Positions 1-8,266 of a stretch of 64,000 bases of DNA are shown one piece after another; positions within the stretch are counted from its first letter, which is position 1; the number at the start of each line of letters is the position of its first letter. The stretch spans positions 420,237 to 484,236 of the forward strand of contig NZ_KB822575.1 in the NCBI RefSeq assembly GCF_000364605.1. Reading direction: 5' to 3'. This DNA is from Nocardioides sp. Iso805N. GTDB lineage: Bacteria; Actinomycetota; Actinomycetes; Propionibacteriales; Nocardioidaceae. A program made the translations under genes and the position numbers. The notes beneath the pieces were generated by a model. The model had not been told where the DNA came from. It worked only from the letters and a program-made list of their open reading frames with translations, and ran no database searches.

Positions 1-63
1 TCGATGGGTTCGGAAGGGTTCCCCGATGGGTTCTGGACGGGGCCCTCTCCAGTGCTGCAACGA

Positions 64-98
64 CGATGCCCCGCCTCCGGGGTGGAGGCGGGGCATCG
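64..98 (-). terminator. Strong hairpin downstream of the primase gene
   Basis: Positions 64-78 and 84-98 form a perfect 15-bp GC-rich stem with a five-base loop. It lies 29 bases past the primase stop codon on the minus strand. There is only a weak T-rich stretch after it, as is usual in high-GC actinobacteria. I infer a factor-independent terminator. Confidence 0.55.
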
Positions 99-126
99 CG
101 GTCGGGTTGCCGAGAAGCAGTGGGTG

Positions 127-1599
127 TCAGAAGGGGCTCTGCCCGGTCGGGGTGTTGGGCTTCAAGCCGATGCCGAAGTAGTAGGCCCGGCGCTCGGGGC
201 CGTGCTTCCCTTTATCCAGGCCGCGTTCGGTGAGCTTCGTTCCGAACGCCTTCTGTGACTCGACCTTCTCCCCCGCGTTGGTCGCCCAGGTGGAGTACGC
301 GGCGTAAAGGTGATTCGCGCTGATCTTGAGGGGTGCCTCGGACAGGGTCTCCTCCTCAAGGAACCGGCCTAGGGTGTCTTGCTCCGTCTTGTACTCGCGT
401 GTCGCGTCCCGGACCGCCGAAGCCGTGCCCAGTCCGTGCGCCTGCCACTCCAGGGCGCCTTCGATGACCCACTGGAGGATGCCGGGCAGCTCGGCGAGGA
501 GCTTGTTCTTCAGGTCGAGGTCCTTCTCCTCGTCGCTGAACTTGCGGTTGAACGGAATGAGTCTGAGGCGGCGCCAGATGCCGTCGTCGCTGCCCGTGAT
601 ACGAGGCTTGTGGTTGGTTGCAAGCCAGATTTTTGCTTCTGGGACGAATTCGAAGAACTCGGCGTGGAGGTAGCGTGCGGTGACGGTGTCGCCGCCGGTC
701 AGTGACTTGACCTGGGCCTCGGCGAGCCGGCGTTCCTCGGCGGTCTCGACAGCTGCAGCGAAGCGTGCCCCCCGTAGGCGTGCTACGTCGTTGTTGGGAC
801 CCGAGTCGGACCCTCGCTTCTCCAAGAGTGTCGAGGCCGGCATCTGCTGGGAGAAGTCGCCGAAGATGAGGCGCAGAATCTCCAGGAAGGTGGACTTACC
901 GTTGCTGCCGCCGCCCGTCAGGACGAACATGACCTGCTCGCGGGTCGACGCGGTGGCCGAGTAGCCGACCGCACGCTTCACGTAGTCCTTCAGGCCCTCA
1001 TTGCCCTCAAAGATGTCGTCGAGGAACTTCAACCAGGCCGGGCAGGCGGCGCCGGGGGCGAACTCGACGGTGGTCATCTTCGTGCACAGGTTGGTTGGGT
1101 CGTGAGGCAGGAGCCGGCCGGTGCGCAGGTCGATAGTGCCGTTGCCGCAGGTGAAGTACGCGTCGTTGGCGTCCAACTGGTCGGGTGATATGGCCACGGC
1201 AGGCTCACTCGAGGCGAGCCTAACCATGGCGCTGATGCGGGCGTCGGCCTCCGACCTCTGCGCCCACTTGGCGTGCCCCGCATCGCCGGGCACCTCCCGG
1301 GCGATGCTTCGGACGGTCTGCTTGGCGTAGTAGGTGATGAGGTTGTTGTCATCGCCCACCCATCGGCGGCCGTCCCAGATGAGCCACTTGCGCCAGCTGC
1401 CGACGTAGCTGACGACGGCGCCGTACTGGTCCACGAGGCGCTCGCAGTTTCCGAGGTCGGTGTGCGGACGGACGAGAGGCACCGAGGTGGCCGGCGGCGC
1501 CATTGCGAGCACGGCGAAGGGGTCGTCGACGGGTTCTTCGATGTACGCAGGGGCGTCGGCGTCGGCAGGGTTCCAACCGTGCCAGAGGTCGATGATCAA
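127..1599 (-). CDS. P4-type primase/SF3 helicase (D5 family), TTG start
   Basis: Replication protein of phages, plasmids and integrative elements: an SF3 AAA+ helicase with the D5_N and P4-type C-terminal regions. In the 490-residue form used here the Walker A motif GGGSNGKST lies near residues 229-237, and helicase motif C, IWLATNHKP, near 324-332, followed by an arginine-rich segment (IWRRLRL). The start chosen is TTG at 1599, because AAGGAGG sits five bases upstream and the reading frame further upstream looks non-coding. The D5_N region begins around residue 47. No N-terminal prim-pol domain is present, so the protein may act as a helicase or depend on a primase encoded elsewhere. A hairpin terminator follows the stop. 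It marks the element as replicating at some stage. Confidence 0.85.
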   Translation of the reverse strand: MIIDLWHGWNPADADAPAYIEEPVDDPFAVLAMAPPATSVPLVRPHTDLGNCERLVDQYGAVVSYVGSWRKWLIWDGRRWVGDDNNLITYYAKQTVRSIAREVPGDAGHAKWAQRSEADARISAMVRLASSEPAVAISPDQLDANDAYFTCGNGTIDLRTGRLLPHDPTNLCTKMTTVEFAPGAACPAWLKFLDDIFEGNEGLKDYVKRAVGYSATASTREQVMFVLTGGGSNGKSTFLEILRLIFGDFSQQMPASTLLEKRGSDSGPNNDVARLRGARFAAAVETAEERRLAEAQVKSLTGGDTVTARYLHAEFFEFVPEAKIWLATNHKPRITGSDDGIWRRLRLIPFNRKFSDEEKDLDLKNKLLAELPGILQWVIEGALEWQAHGLGTASAVRDATREYKTEQDTLGRFLEEETLSEAPLKISANHLYAAYSTWATNAGEKVESQKAFGTKLTERGLDKGKHGPERRAYYFGIGLKPNTPTGQSPF

Positions 1600-1758
1600 G
1601 GGGGCCTCCTTGGGGCTTCTGTCGTCGACGTTCCGACCGGCGGCCGGGTGGTAGGTCGTTCGACGACCCCGCGGAAGGTGATTCCCGAGACGGGATGCGC
1701 AAGGAGGTCTCGCCTTGACGGTGCGCCGGGTTGTCCATACCGGCGTCAGGACATGGGA

Positions 1759-1792
1759 GGGCCCCCGCCGGCTACCACCCCGGCGGGGGCCC
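1759..1792. other. Inverted repeat upstream of the primase gene; otherwise empty 1600-2098
   Basis: Positions 1759-1770 and 1781-1792 form a perfect 12-bp G+C stem with a ten-base loop. It lies 160 bases upstream of the primase start and could end transcripts coming from the protease gene on the same strand, or act in the primase leader. No T-tract follows on either strand. In the rest of 1600-2098 I see no convincing gene. The open frames there lack ribosome binding sites and overlap each other. Confidence 0.35.
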
Positions 1793-2098
1793 CAACAGGG
1801 CAAGGAGGACCTGTTGTTCACTTGATCCTTCGACGTGATCCAGAAGGCCGATCCACCAAGGGGGATCTATGGATCACTGTGCCGACGAACTGCCGGGCAA
1901 CCACCATCTCTTCGAGCAGCGAAGCCGAATCTGGGCTCCGGGGTAGTGAGGTGCAGCGCCTCGACTTCCTCTTCTTGTTGGGCGTATTGGAGCACAGCGG
2001 TTCGGATCTGCGTTGATGCGCAGAGCCGCAGGTCACGCGCCGAATTTTCGCGTTGCGACCTTGTCCGCAAGGCAATCGGGCTAAGCGCCCGACTTGAC

Positions 2099-2797
2099 TC
2101 AGAGCGGGCAACGTGCGCCGCGGTCGTCGGCGGGGCCGAGCTCCCGCAGGCCGAGAAGGTCACCGGCCGTCAGACCGGTACGTCGCAGCACCTGCGGGAA
2201 CATGATGGATCGGCGATCCCCAACGTGATCCAGGCCGATGAGGTGGCCGAGTTCGTGCTCGAACAGTCGCACCCGGGAGGGCCGGCCGTCGGTGCCGTCG
2301 CCGTACACGTCGTTCTGTTCCGCGTTGATCAGCATCTCGCCAGTGACGTACCGATCATGTCCGTCAGATTCTGTGATCCAGCTGGTGGTCGTCTCAGCGG
2401 AACTGCCCTCATCTGACAACAGGTGGTCGCGACGCTGAACGAAGGCGACCAGAACATCCGGCCATTGCCCGGCACTCTGGATGTCGCCGTAGTCAGCCGA
2501 CGGCTGCGTGCTCGTGTCACCGACGAGACGAACCGTTAGCCTAGTCGCGCGGCGGATCACCTTCGTGACCTCATTGAGTTCGTGGCGTGCCCCCGCAGGC
2601 GCGTTCGAGAGGTTGAAGAGCAGTTGGATTTGGCCGCAGGGGTCCCACCGAACCGCACGCCCCTCCCCGTCACGCACCGCAAAGTGGAAGACAAGACTCG
2701 GGTGGGCCGGTGGAGTTCGCGAGATCGCGCCGTCGGGCGTCGGGGTGGGCGCCAGCAGGGAGACCGTCAGGAGGGCAGCGGCGATGCGGAGGATCAT
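2099..2797 (-). CDS. Secreted metzincin-type (matrixin-like) metalloprotease
   Basis: Predicted exported zinc endopeptidase. The start at 2797 gives a 232-residue protein that begins with a hydrophobic segment (MILRIAAALLTVSLLAP) fitting a signal peptide. Near the C-terminus is the extended zinc site HELGHLIGLDH, with three histidines and the catalytic glutamate. It is followed after a few residues by IMFP, which matches the Met-turn position of metzincins. A longer frame extends upstream without a signal peptide, so the shorter start is preferred, although no good ribosome binding site is visible. Neighbours are the primase gene downstream and two small divergent ORFs upstream. The substrate is unknown. 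As cargo of an integrated element it could act on cell-wall or competitor proteins, but nothing here shows that. Confidence 0.7.
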   Translation of the reverse strand: MILRIAAALLTVSLLAPTPTPDGAISRTPPAHPSLVFHFAVRDGEGRAVRWDPCGQIQLLFNLSNAPAGARHELNEVTKVIRRATRLTVRLVGDTSTQPSADYGDIQSAGQWPDVLVAFVQRRDHLLSDEGSSAETTTSWITESDGHDRYVTGEMLINAEQNDVYGDGTDGRPSRVRLFEHELGHLIGLDHVGDRRSIMFPQVLRRTGLTAGDLLGLRELGPADDRGARCPL

Positions 2798-3041
2798 GCC
2801 GGCACCGTGCTGGGCCTGCCTGTTGAGCCAGTCAACACGGCACAGGCCGGTCTCGGACTCGGCTGAGTCGAGGAGGCTCCCTGGAGCTCTGTAGTCCGTC
2901 CGCTTCCAGGTCTCTCGATGAGCGCCTACGAACGGCAGGAGTGCAGCGGTGAGTCTCCGGCCGTTGGAGAGCGTCGGAGGTCCCAAAGGAAAGCAGCCTA
3001 TAAGACATTGATCAACGACCGCGCCCCTAACGGTCTGTGAC

Positions 3042-3206
3042 ATGAGCCAACAAGCCAAGAAGCCGGTCCACTGGATCGAGACGCCGTTCTCCTACGTCGC
3101 CGTGATCCTCGAATGTTCGTGGTTCGGCACATGCGAGTGGTGCGCAGCGACGTCCGAGCAACCCGAGTCGTGCGCCATCATCTCGTCAGCAGGGGCGCTT
3201 CGATGA
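3042..3206 (+). CDS. Small cysteine-containing protein, 54 residues
   Basis: A short ORF that would be missed by a length filter. It starts at ATG 3042 and ends in a TGA that overlaps the ATG of the next gene by four bases (ATGA at 3203-3206), which supports both as a coupled pair. The product has the cluster CSWFGTCEWC near residues 25-34 and another cysteine at 44, so it may bind a metal. No family was recognised. It runs opposite to the protease and primase genes and shares the 244-base divergent region with the protease. A TATAAG hexamer lies at 2999-3004 upstream, without a clear -35 partner. Confidence 0.5.
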   Translation: MSQQAKKPVHWIETPFSYVAVILECSWFGTCEWCAATSEQPESCAIISSAGALR

Positions 3207-3454
3207 TCCGCCCGACACCGGTCGGCGGAACGTGCGCATACTGCGCCCACGAGATCGACGTCCACGTGATGCACCTCGTCATAGAGAAACCACTTCCCGC
3301 CGGATACGTCACATGCCCCCAGCCCGCCTGTATGTGCTGGGCCACCTGGGGCATCAACCCTCATCGCCGCAAAGAGGTCGCTGACATGCTCCGGGACGCG
3401 GTCCTCGCGAAACTCGACGCAGACGGATATCCCATACCCGAGTCCGTTCGATAG
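3203..3454 (+). CDS. Small putative zinc-ribbon protein, 83 residues
   Basis: Starts at ATG 3203, which overlaps the stop of the preceding 54-residue ORF, with AGGGG seven to eight bases upstream. The product contains CAYC near residues 11-14 and a second cysteine group (CPQPACMC) near residues 38-45, which together could form a zinc ribbon. The C-terminal half is helical and charged. Proteins of this kind occur in actinophages and integrative elements, but I cannot name a family. A hairpin that looks like a terminator follows directly after the stop, so the two small genes probably form a complete transcription unit. A longer upstream start in the same frame (3113) is less likely because it would overlap the first ORF almost entirely. 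Confidence 0.6.
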   Translation: MIRPTPVGGTCAYCAHEIDVHVMHLVIEKPLPAGYVTCPQPACMCWATWGINPHRRKEVADMLRDAVLAKLDADGYPIPESVR

Positions 3455-3462
3455 CCCGAAGC

Positions 3463-3488
3463 CCCCCGCACCGGATCTGGCGCGGGGG
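3463..3488 (+). terminator. Hairpin after the small ORF pair
   Basis: A stem of nine pairs with one mismatch and a six-base loop (GGATCT) starts eight bases after the stop at 3454. It is GC-rich without a clear T-run. I infer the end of the two-gene small ORF unit. Confidence 0.45.
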
Positions 3489-3549
3489 ACTTCCAATGTG
3501 CAACCGCCGAAACGCGTGAGCAGCCGCCAGACAGCCGCCTGGCTGTGAT

Positions 3550-3579
3550 GTCCGGGCAAGTTGTTGAGCCTGCCCGGAC
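3550..3579 (-). terminator. Hairpin downstream of the katG remnant
   Basis: Positions 3550-3558 and 3571-3579 form a perfect 9-bp stem with a twelve-base loop. On the minus strand it lies about 42 bases after the stop of the katG fragment and may be the former katG terminator, carried along with the gene tail. Confidence 0.35.
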
Positions 3580-3620
3580 GTAGCGGATCCTGCCTCAGAG
3601 CTCCCGGATTGAGCGCGAGG

Positions 3621-3695
3621 TCACATGTCGAACCGGTCTGCGTTCATGATCTTGACCCAGGCGGCAACGAAGTCATTGACGAACTTGTCCTGAAG
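3621..3695 (-). pseudogene. katG: Remnant of the extreme C-terminus of catalase-peroxidase KatG
   Basis: The last 24 codons before the stop at 3621 read as KatG-like sequence. The stretch [20 protein letters not shown] resembles the conserved end of catalase-peroxidases (a pattern of the kind KFV.DFV.AW.KVMN.DRFD). Sequence immediately upstream does not resemble KatG in any frame, and the full gene would need about 2.2 kb, so only the tail remains. It lies between hsdR and the small ORF pair and points the same way as hsdR. The match is from memory of the family and is short, so a chance resemblance is not fully excluded. If correct, it marks an old recombination junction. Confidence 0.55.
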
Positions 3696-3878
3696 TCCTG
3701 AAGTACCGGCCCCGGTCGCTTCTTGCCCGAGAGCACGAATGAAAGACGGCGGCAGACCCGGTCGCCGTCTACACACTGACGGTGGGCGGGTCGGACCGGA
3801 GCGTGGCTGACTCAATGCCTAGCTGGCACGCCTCAATGGCCGTGCAGACTGCCGACGAGCTTCACTCCTGGTCCTCAG

Positions 3879-6800
3879 TCACGCATCAAGAACCTGGTGG
3901 TCGCCATTGTCTGTCGCTGCCTCATAGAAGGCATCCGCGAGGGCCAGAATGATCGATGCGATGGCGGGGCCGTCGGTGAAGAAGTAGTCGGCCATGGTGT
4001 TGTGAGCGCTCTGGTTGTCCGCCACGGCCTCGATCACAGCGGCCTGGAAGTCCTGCGACTCCAAGAACTGCTTCTTGCTGTTGGCCTTGGTCTGCTTCAC
4101 CAGGTCCGGGTCGAGCAGCAAGCGCTGCACCAGGCCCGTGACGAACTCGCGGACCTGAGACTCGGCGAAGGTCTCGGCTCCGAAGAGGTCGTTCATCTTC
4201 TCGATCACGACCTGCAGCGCGACGTACTTCGGCTCCTTGCGTGCACCGGTGCCGGCGGCGGTGATGCCTTTGAGCTCCCCGTCCCCCACCAGCGCGATAT
4301 CGACGGCTACGGCCTTGGTGTGCCGCACCCCGACCAGCACAACGTCAGACAGGTCGACCTCGGCGGACCAGGAGGATTCCGCGATTACCTTCTCCAGGAG
4401 CCGCAGGAAGATCGAGAGCATCTCCATGTACGGGTCGCCGTAGTCGACGATCTGGGACATGAAGTCGTAGAGCCGGACGTAGGTGGAGACGTCCTTGCGG
4501 AACAGTTCCAGCGTGTTGAGGGTGACCTTGTCGTCGGCCTCGATCGCGGCCGCATACCGGCGGGCGAACTCGTGCTGGACCGGGCTGATCGCCGCCGAGA
4601 GGGCATTGTTGCCCTTGCGAAGCGTCCACAGCTCGGCGACCTGCCGCACTTGGTCGGGGGTGTAGATCCCAGCCTGGGCGAGCTTGTTCATCAGGTGCGA
4701 GACCACGTACGGGTCGGTCTCGGTCTCCAGGGTGGCGTTCTTGAAGTAGGGCTCGAAGGCGGCCTTGATGTCATCGGGTTTGTTCTGGAAGTCGATAACG
4801 AAGGTCTTGCGCTTGATCTCACCGCCCGCCGTGCGGTGGGTCCGGTTCAGGCGCGACAGCGTCTGGACGGCGGTGACCCCGGAGAGCTTCTTGTCGACGT
4901 ACATCGCACACAGCAGCGGCTGATCGAAGCCGGTCTGGAACTTGTTGGCCACCAGCATCACCTTGTAGGTGTCGCCCTTGAACGCGGCCGCGAGATCCGC
5001 GCCGGCGCCAGGGTTCATGTTGGCCTCGGTGAACTCGTCGTCCCTGGCCGGTGCGGGGCCCCAGTCCTCGCCCCAGGTCTCGTCCTCGTCCATCGTCACG
5101 CCGCCGGAGAATGCGACCAGGGTGCGGTAGGTGTAGGTCGGGTCCTCGGCCTGGCGCTTGGCGAGGTAGGCGTCGATCGCCTTCTTGTACTTCACCGCGG
5201 CCTTGCGCGAGTCGGTCACGACCATGGCCTTGGCCTTGCCCTCCAACAGGTGGGCAACGTTGGCGTGGAAGTGCTCGACGATGATCTGGACCTTCTGGCT
5301 GATGTTGGTCGGGTGCAGGCGCACCCACCGCATCAGGCCCTTGCGGGCAGCTGACTCGTCGACCTCATCGGATTCGGAGGTGGCGTTGCCGGCGATCTTC
5401 AGCGCGGTGTCGTAGGTCTGGTAGCCCTTCAGCACGTCGAGGATGTAGCCCTCCTCGATCGCCTGCTTCATCGAGTACAGGTGGAACTCGACCGGTGTGC
5501 CATCGGGGCCCTTGCGGCCGAACAGCTCCAGCGTCTTGTTCTTCGGAGTCGCGGTGAACGCGAGGTAGGAGATGTTCTTCGACTCCGCGCGCTCGGTCAT
5601 CTCCGCGGCCAAGATCGCCTCGACATCGATCCCGCCGCCGTCCTCAGCGTCCTTGATCTCCTCCGCGGTCAGGACGGCCTTGAGCTTCGAGGCGACCTGT
5701 CCCGACTGCGAGGAGTGCGCCTCATCGGCGATGACGGCGAACTTCTTGCCCGCCAGCGCGGAGTCCTGGCGGATCTCGTTCAATGCGTGCGGGAACGTCT
5801 GCACCGTCACCGCAATGATCAGCTCGCCATTCTTCAACGCAGTCGCCAGCAGGCTCGACTTCGACTTCGCGCCGGCCTTGCGGACGTCCTCGGGACCGAT
5901 CGTGGCCACGATCTTCCCAGTGCCGTCGATCTGACGGATCGCGTCCTGCAGCTGCCCATCGAGCACCGTGCGGTCAACAACCACGATGACCGAATCGAAG
6001 ACCTTCTGATCGTTCACGTGCAGCCGCGCGAGACGGTGCGCGGTCCACGCGATCGTGTTCGTCTTCCCCGACCCGGCCGAGTGCTCGATCAGATACCTCT
6101 GACCCACTCCCTCCTCGCGGATGGCGTTCTCAATCTCGGTGACGGCCTCCCACTGGTGGAACCGCGGGAACAACATCGACGTACGGCGCACCGAGGTCCC
6201 GGACGCGACGTCCCACTCCTCGCGGGACTGGACGATCATCAGCCGGCCAATGATGTTCAGCCAAGCGTCGCGCTGCCAGACCCGCTCCCATAGGTAAGCG
6301 GTCGCCGAGCGTCCATCGGAGCCGGGCGCGTTGCCCGCTCCCCCATCGTTGCCGATGTTGAACGGCAGGAAGTGGGTCTTCTCTCCCTCCAGCTTGGTCG
6401 TCATCGCGGCCAGCTCGTTCGAGACCGCGAAGTGCACCAACGCACGGTGTCCGAACGATAACAACGGCTCCACTCGGCCGTTGGTCAGCGGGTTGCGATC
6501 ACGCTTGTACTGGTTCGTCGCCTCGTCGAGTGACTGGGTGAAGTCGGTCTTCAGCTCCACAGTGGCGACCGGAAGGCCGTTGATGAAGAACACCAGGTCG
6601 ATCGAGCGTTGGTCCGCGGTGGAGAAGTGCACCTGCCGGATCACGCGCATCCGCATCGACGCGTACTCCGCGCTCGTGGTCGCGTTCAGCGACGTCTCGG
6701 GGCGGAAGGTGGCCATCTTCAGTCGGCCGCCGCCGATGTATTGCACCCCGTTCCGCAGGATGTTCAATGTCCCGCCGCCATGCTCCAACGGCTTGTCCAG

Positions 6801-7031
6801 CGCCGCAGTCAGCACATCGAGGAACTTGCCCTCGCTGCCGGCCGCCTTCAGACCCTTCGCGTAGGCCTCCGGCTGGGTCGCATCGAGCCAGGCGAACAGA
6901 TCAGCCGGGAACAGCGCCCGTTCCCGGTCGTAGATCCCGCCGTCGCGGTCGTTGCGCGAGTACAGCCAGCCCTTCGACTCGAGGTACTCGCAGATCTCGG
7001 TCTCGAACACGACCTCGTTGTGATCAGCCAC
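3879..7031 (-). CDS. hsdR: Type I restriction endonuclease subunit R (HsdR)
   Basis: Motor and nuclease subunit of a type I restriction-modification enzyme. It cuts unmodified DNA after ATP-driven translocation, in complex with HsdM and HsdS. The 1050-residue product starts at GTG 7031, and the frame upstream of it is overlapped by the preceding gene. The N-terminal nuclease domain shows a PD-ExK core (D145, then ELK at 159-161). The helicase part shows a Walker A (SAGSGKT, near 318-324), DEAH at 436-439 and a TATPKNKT motif beyond it. Length is normal for the family and no frame break is seen, so the enzyme is probably functional. Its start overlaps the 93-residue gene by eight bases, and the gene is the last of the five-gene operon. 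Confidence 0.95.
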   Translation of the reverse strand: MADHNEVVFETEICEYLESKGWLYSRNDRDGGIYDRERALFPADLFAWLDATQPEAYAKGLKAAGSEGKFLDVLTAALDKPLEHGGGTLNILRNGVQYIGGGRLKMATFRPETSLNATTSAEYASMRMRVIRQVHFSTADQRSIDLVFFINGLPVATVELKTDFTQSLDEATNQYKRDRNPLTNGRVEPLLSFGHRALVHFAVSNELAAMTTKLEGEKTHFLPFNIGNDGGAGNAPGSDGRSATAYLWERVWQRDAWLNIIGRLMIVQSREEWDVASGTSVRRTSMLFPRFHQWEAVTEIENAIREEGVGQRYLIEHSAGSGKTNTIAWTAHRLARLHVNDQKVFDSVIVVVDRTVLDGQLQDAIRQIDGTGKIVATIGPEDVRKAGAKSKSSLLATALKNGELIIAVTVQTFPHALNEIRQDSALAGKKFAVIADEAHSSQSGQVASKLKAVLTAEEIKDAEDGGGIDVEAILAAEMTERAESKNISYLAFTATPKNKTLELFGRKGPDGTPVEFHLYSMKQAIEEGYILDVLKGYQTYDTALKIAGNATSESDEVDESAARKGLMRWVRLHPTNISQKVQIIVEHFHANVAHLLEGKAKAMVVTDSRKAAVKYKKAIDAYLAKRQAEDPTYTYRTLVAFSGGVTMDEDETWGEDWGPAPARDDEFTEANMNPGAGADLAAAFKGDTYKVMLVANKFQTGFDQPLLCAMYVDKKLSGVTAVQTLSRLNRTHRTAGGEIKRKTFVIDFQNKPDDIKAAFEPYFKNATLETETDPYVVSHLMNKLAQAGIYTPDQVRQVAELWTLRKGNNALSAAISPVQHEFARRYAAAIEADDKVTLNTLELFRKDVSTYVRLYDFMSQIVDYGDPYMEMLSIFLRLLEKVIAESSWSAEVDLSDVVLVGVRHTKAVAVDIALVGDGELKGITAAGTGARKEPKYVALQVVIEKMNDLFGAETFAESQVREFVTGLVQRLLLDPDLVKQTKANSKKQFLESQDFQAAVIEAVADNQSAHNTMADYFFTDGPAIASIILALADAFYEAATDNGDHQVLDA

Positions 7032-7305
7032 GGCGGTTCTTTCCAAGAGTCGGGAGACCACCCGAGACCGTCTTGATGCTGAGGTCGACGACACGGACGT
7101 CTTCGAAGCAGACATCGCAGACCTCGTGGTGGTAGTCGTCGACAACTGGAGCGAACAGGACCGGCCCTAAGACCTCTCGTCCGCGAGGGATGAAAGAGCA
7201 CAGGGGGTCCGCGTGCCAGTGAGTCCTCACGAGATCGATGTCGCCCAAACCGTATGGGTTGTCGACGCGTCCGCCGGACCGGTAGAAGTACGCCTTCTCA
7301 GTCAT
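7024..7305 (-). CDS. Small protein of unknown function embedded in the type I R-M operon
   Basis: A 93-residue gene that overlaps the end of the GIY-YIG gene by eight bases and the start of hsdR by eight bases. This packing argues that it is real and translated with the operon. The sequence has a CDVC pair near the C-terminus, a histidine- and aspartate-rich centre (WHAD, DDYHHE), and no membrane segment. I do not recognise a family. Position suggests a role tied to the restriction complex, such as control of HsdR synthesis or activity, but this is inference only. The base composition is like that of the rest of the operon. Confidence 0.65.
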   Translation of the reverse strand: MTEKAYFYRSGGRVDNPYGLGDIDLVRTHWHADPLCSFIPRGREVLGPVLFAPVVDDYHHEVCDVCFEDVRVVDLSIKTVSGGLPTLGKNRRG

Positions 7306-8266
7306 CAGCCGTCTCCCTTACGCCCGCCTCGACGAGGCTCTGCTCCTGCCAGCGGCCGTACGACATGCCGCTCTCGGTCCTCCACTCCAGACGACCGTTC
7401 GCATTCCGACCGAGGACGACAGCGGCAGCAGCGCTCGGCGAGGCGAATACGTAGTCCCGGGAGAAGATTCGTGCCCCGCTCTCCACGTCGACGAGCAGGA
7501 CCTTGTCCGTCACGAGTTGGCGGTAGAGCTTCTCGTAGTTGTGTTCGACGGACGCGACCCAATCGCGCCGAGCAAGTGAGCCGGCGCGCACCGTGAACTC
7601 ACCATCGACCTCCTGCGCGGTGGCGGTGACGCCGTCCCTCTTGTGGCTCAAAGAGAACGTCGGTGTCTCCGTCTCCAAGAACAGTGAGGATCCGTACTTG
7701 ACGCGACGCACCTCAAGACCCGGATCCGGTGCAACGCGGGTGGACCGCAACAGGTTCACTCCCAGGACAGGCAGGACGATGCGCAACTGATCGATGAACG
7801 CGTCCATGTCGGAGGCGTCAGCCTCGGGGAGAGTCGACTGCGGCGGGGTGTTTCCGTTCAGCAGCCGAGCTCGACCTGCCTCGACCGAGAGCGCTACGAA
7901 GCGGGACTCGAGAAACTTCGCGTGGGCCTTGGTGACGTTGAGGTCTTTGCTCGTCATCACGACCGCACGGTCCCAGAAGTCCTTACCCCGCTGATCCTCC
8001 GGCCGCGCGTGCTGTAGCAGTCGGCTAGCAACGTCATCGCTCTCCCCGATGTACGCGAGCGTGTTCCCCGGGCTCTCAGGGTCGTCACCGAGAAGTACGT
8101 AGATACCGGTGCGCCGCGCGACCTCGGGTCGCTTCACCAACGCCGCGAGATCCGAACGCGGACCAGCAACAACCTGGCCCGACCAGTTCATGATCTCCGC
8201 AGTGATCAAGCCACCCGGCGTGCCATCGGCCAAGAACAGACGAACAGACTTACCCAGCCCCATCAC
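7298..8266 (-). CDS. GIY-YIG nuclease-family protein with DUF4357-like C-terminus
   Basis: A 322-residue protein with an N-terminal GIY-YIG domain: GIYVLL near residues 54-59 and AYIGES near 71-76, with an arginine at 82 and a glutamate near 120 at suitable distances for the catalytic residues. The C-terminal 60 residues (VFASPSAAAAVVLGR and a following W-R-x-E segment) resemble DUF4357. The ATG at 8266 overlaps the hsdS stop by four bases and the gene end overlaps the next gene, so it is a built-in operon member. Proteins of this architecture are found near restriction systems, but their role is not settled. It could be a second nuclease, a restriction accessory, or a DNA-binding regulator. 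Confidence 0.8.
   Translation of the reverse strand: MMGLGKSVRLFLADGTPGGLITAEIMNWSGQVVAGPRSDLAALVKRPEVARRTGIYVLLGDDPESPGNTLAYIGESDDVASRLLQHARPEDQRGKDFWDRAVVMTSKDLNVTKAHAKFLESRFVALSVEAGRARLLNGNTPPQSTLPEADASDMDAFIDQLRIVLPVLGVNLLRSTRVAPDPGLEVRRVKYGSSLFLETETPTFSLSHKRDGVTATAQEVDGEFTVRAGSLARRDWVASVEHNYEKLYRQLVTDKVLLVDVESGARIFSRDYVFASPSAAAAVVLGRNANGRLEWRTESGMSYGRWQEQSLVEAGVRETADD

Noticed and set aside
1349..1738. 129-codon frame overlapping the start of the primase gene
   Set aside because: It reads on through the primase in another frame with arginine-rich sequence and lacks a ribosome binding site.
7024..7305. The 93-residue gene as a restriction controller (C protein)
   Set aside because: It has no helix-turn-helix and no C-box-like repeats are seen upstream of hsdM.
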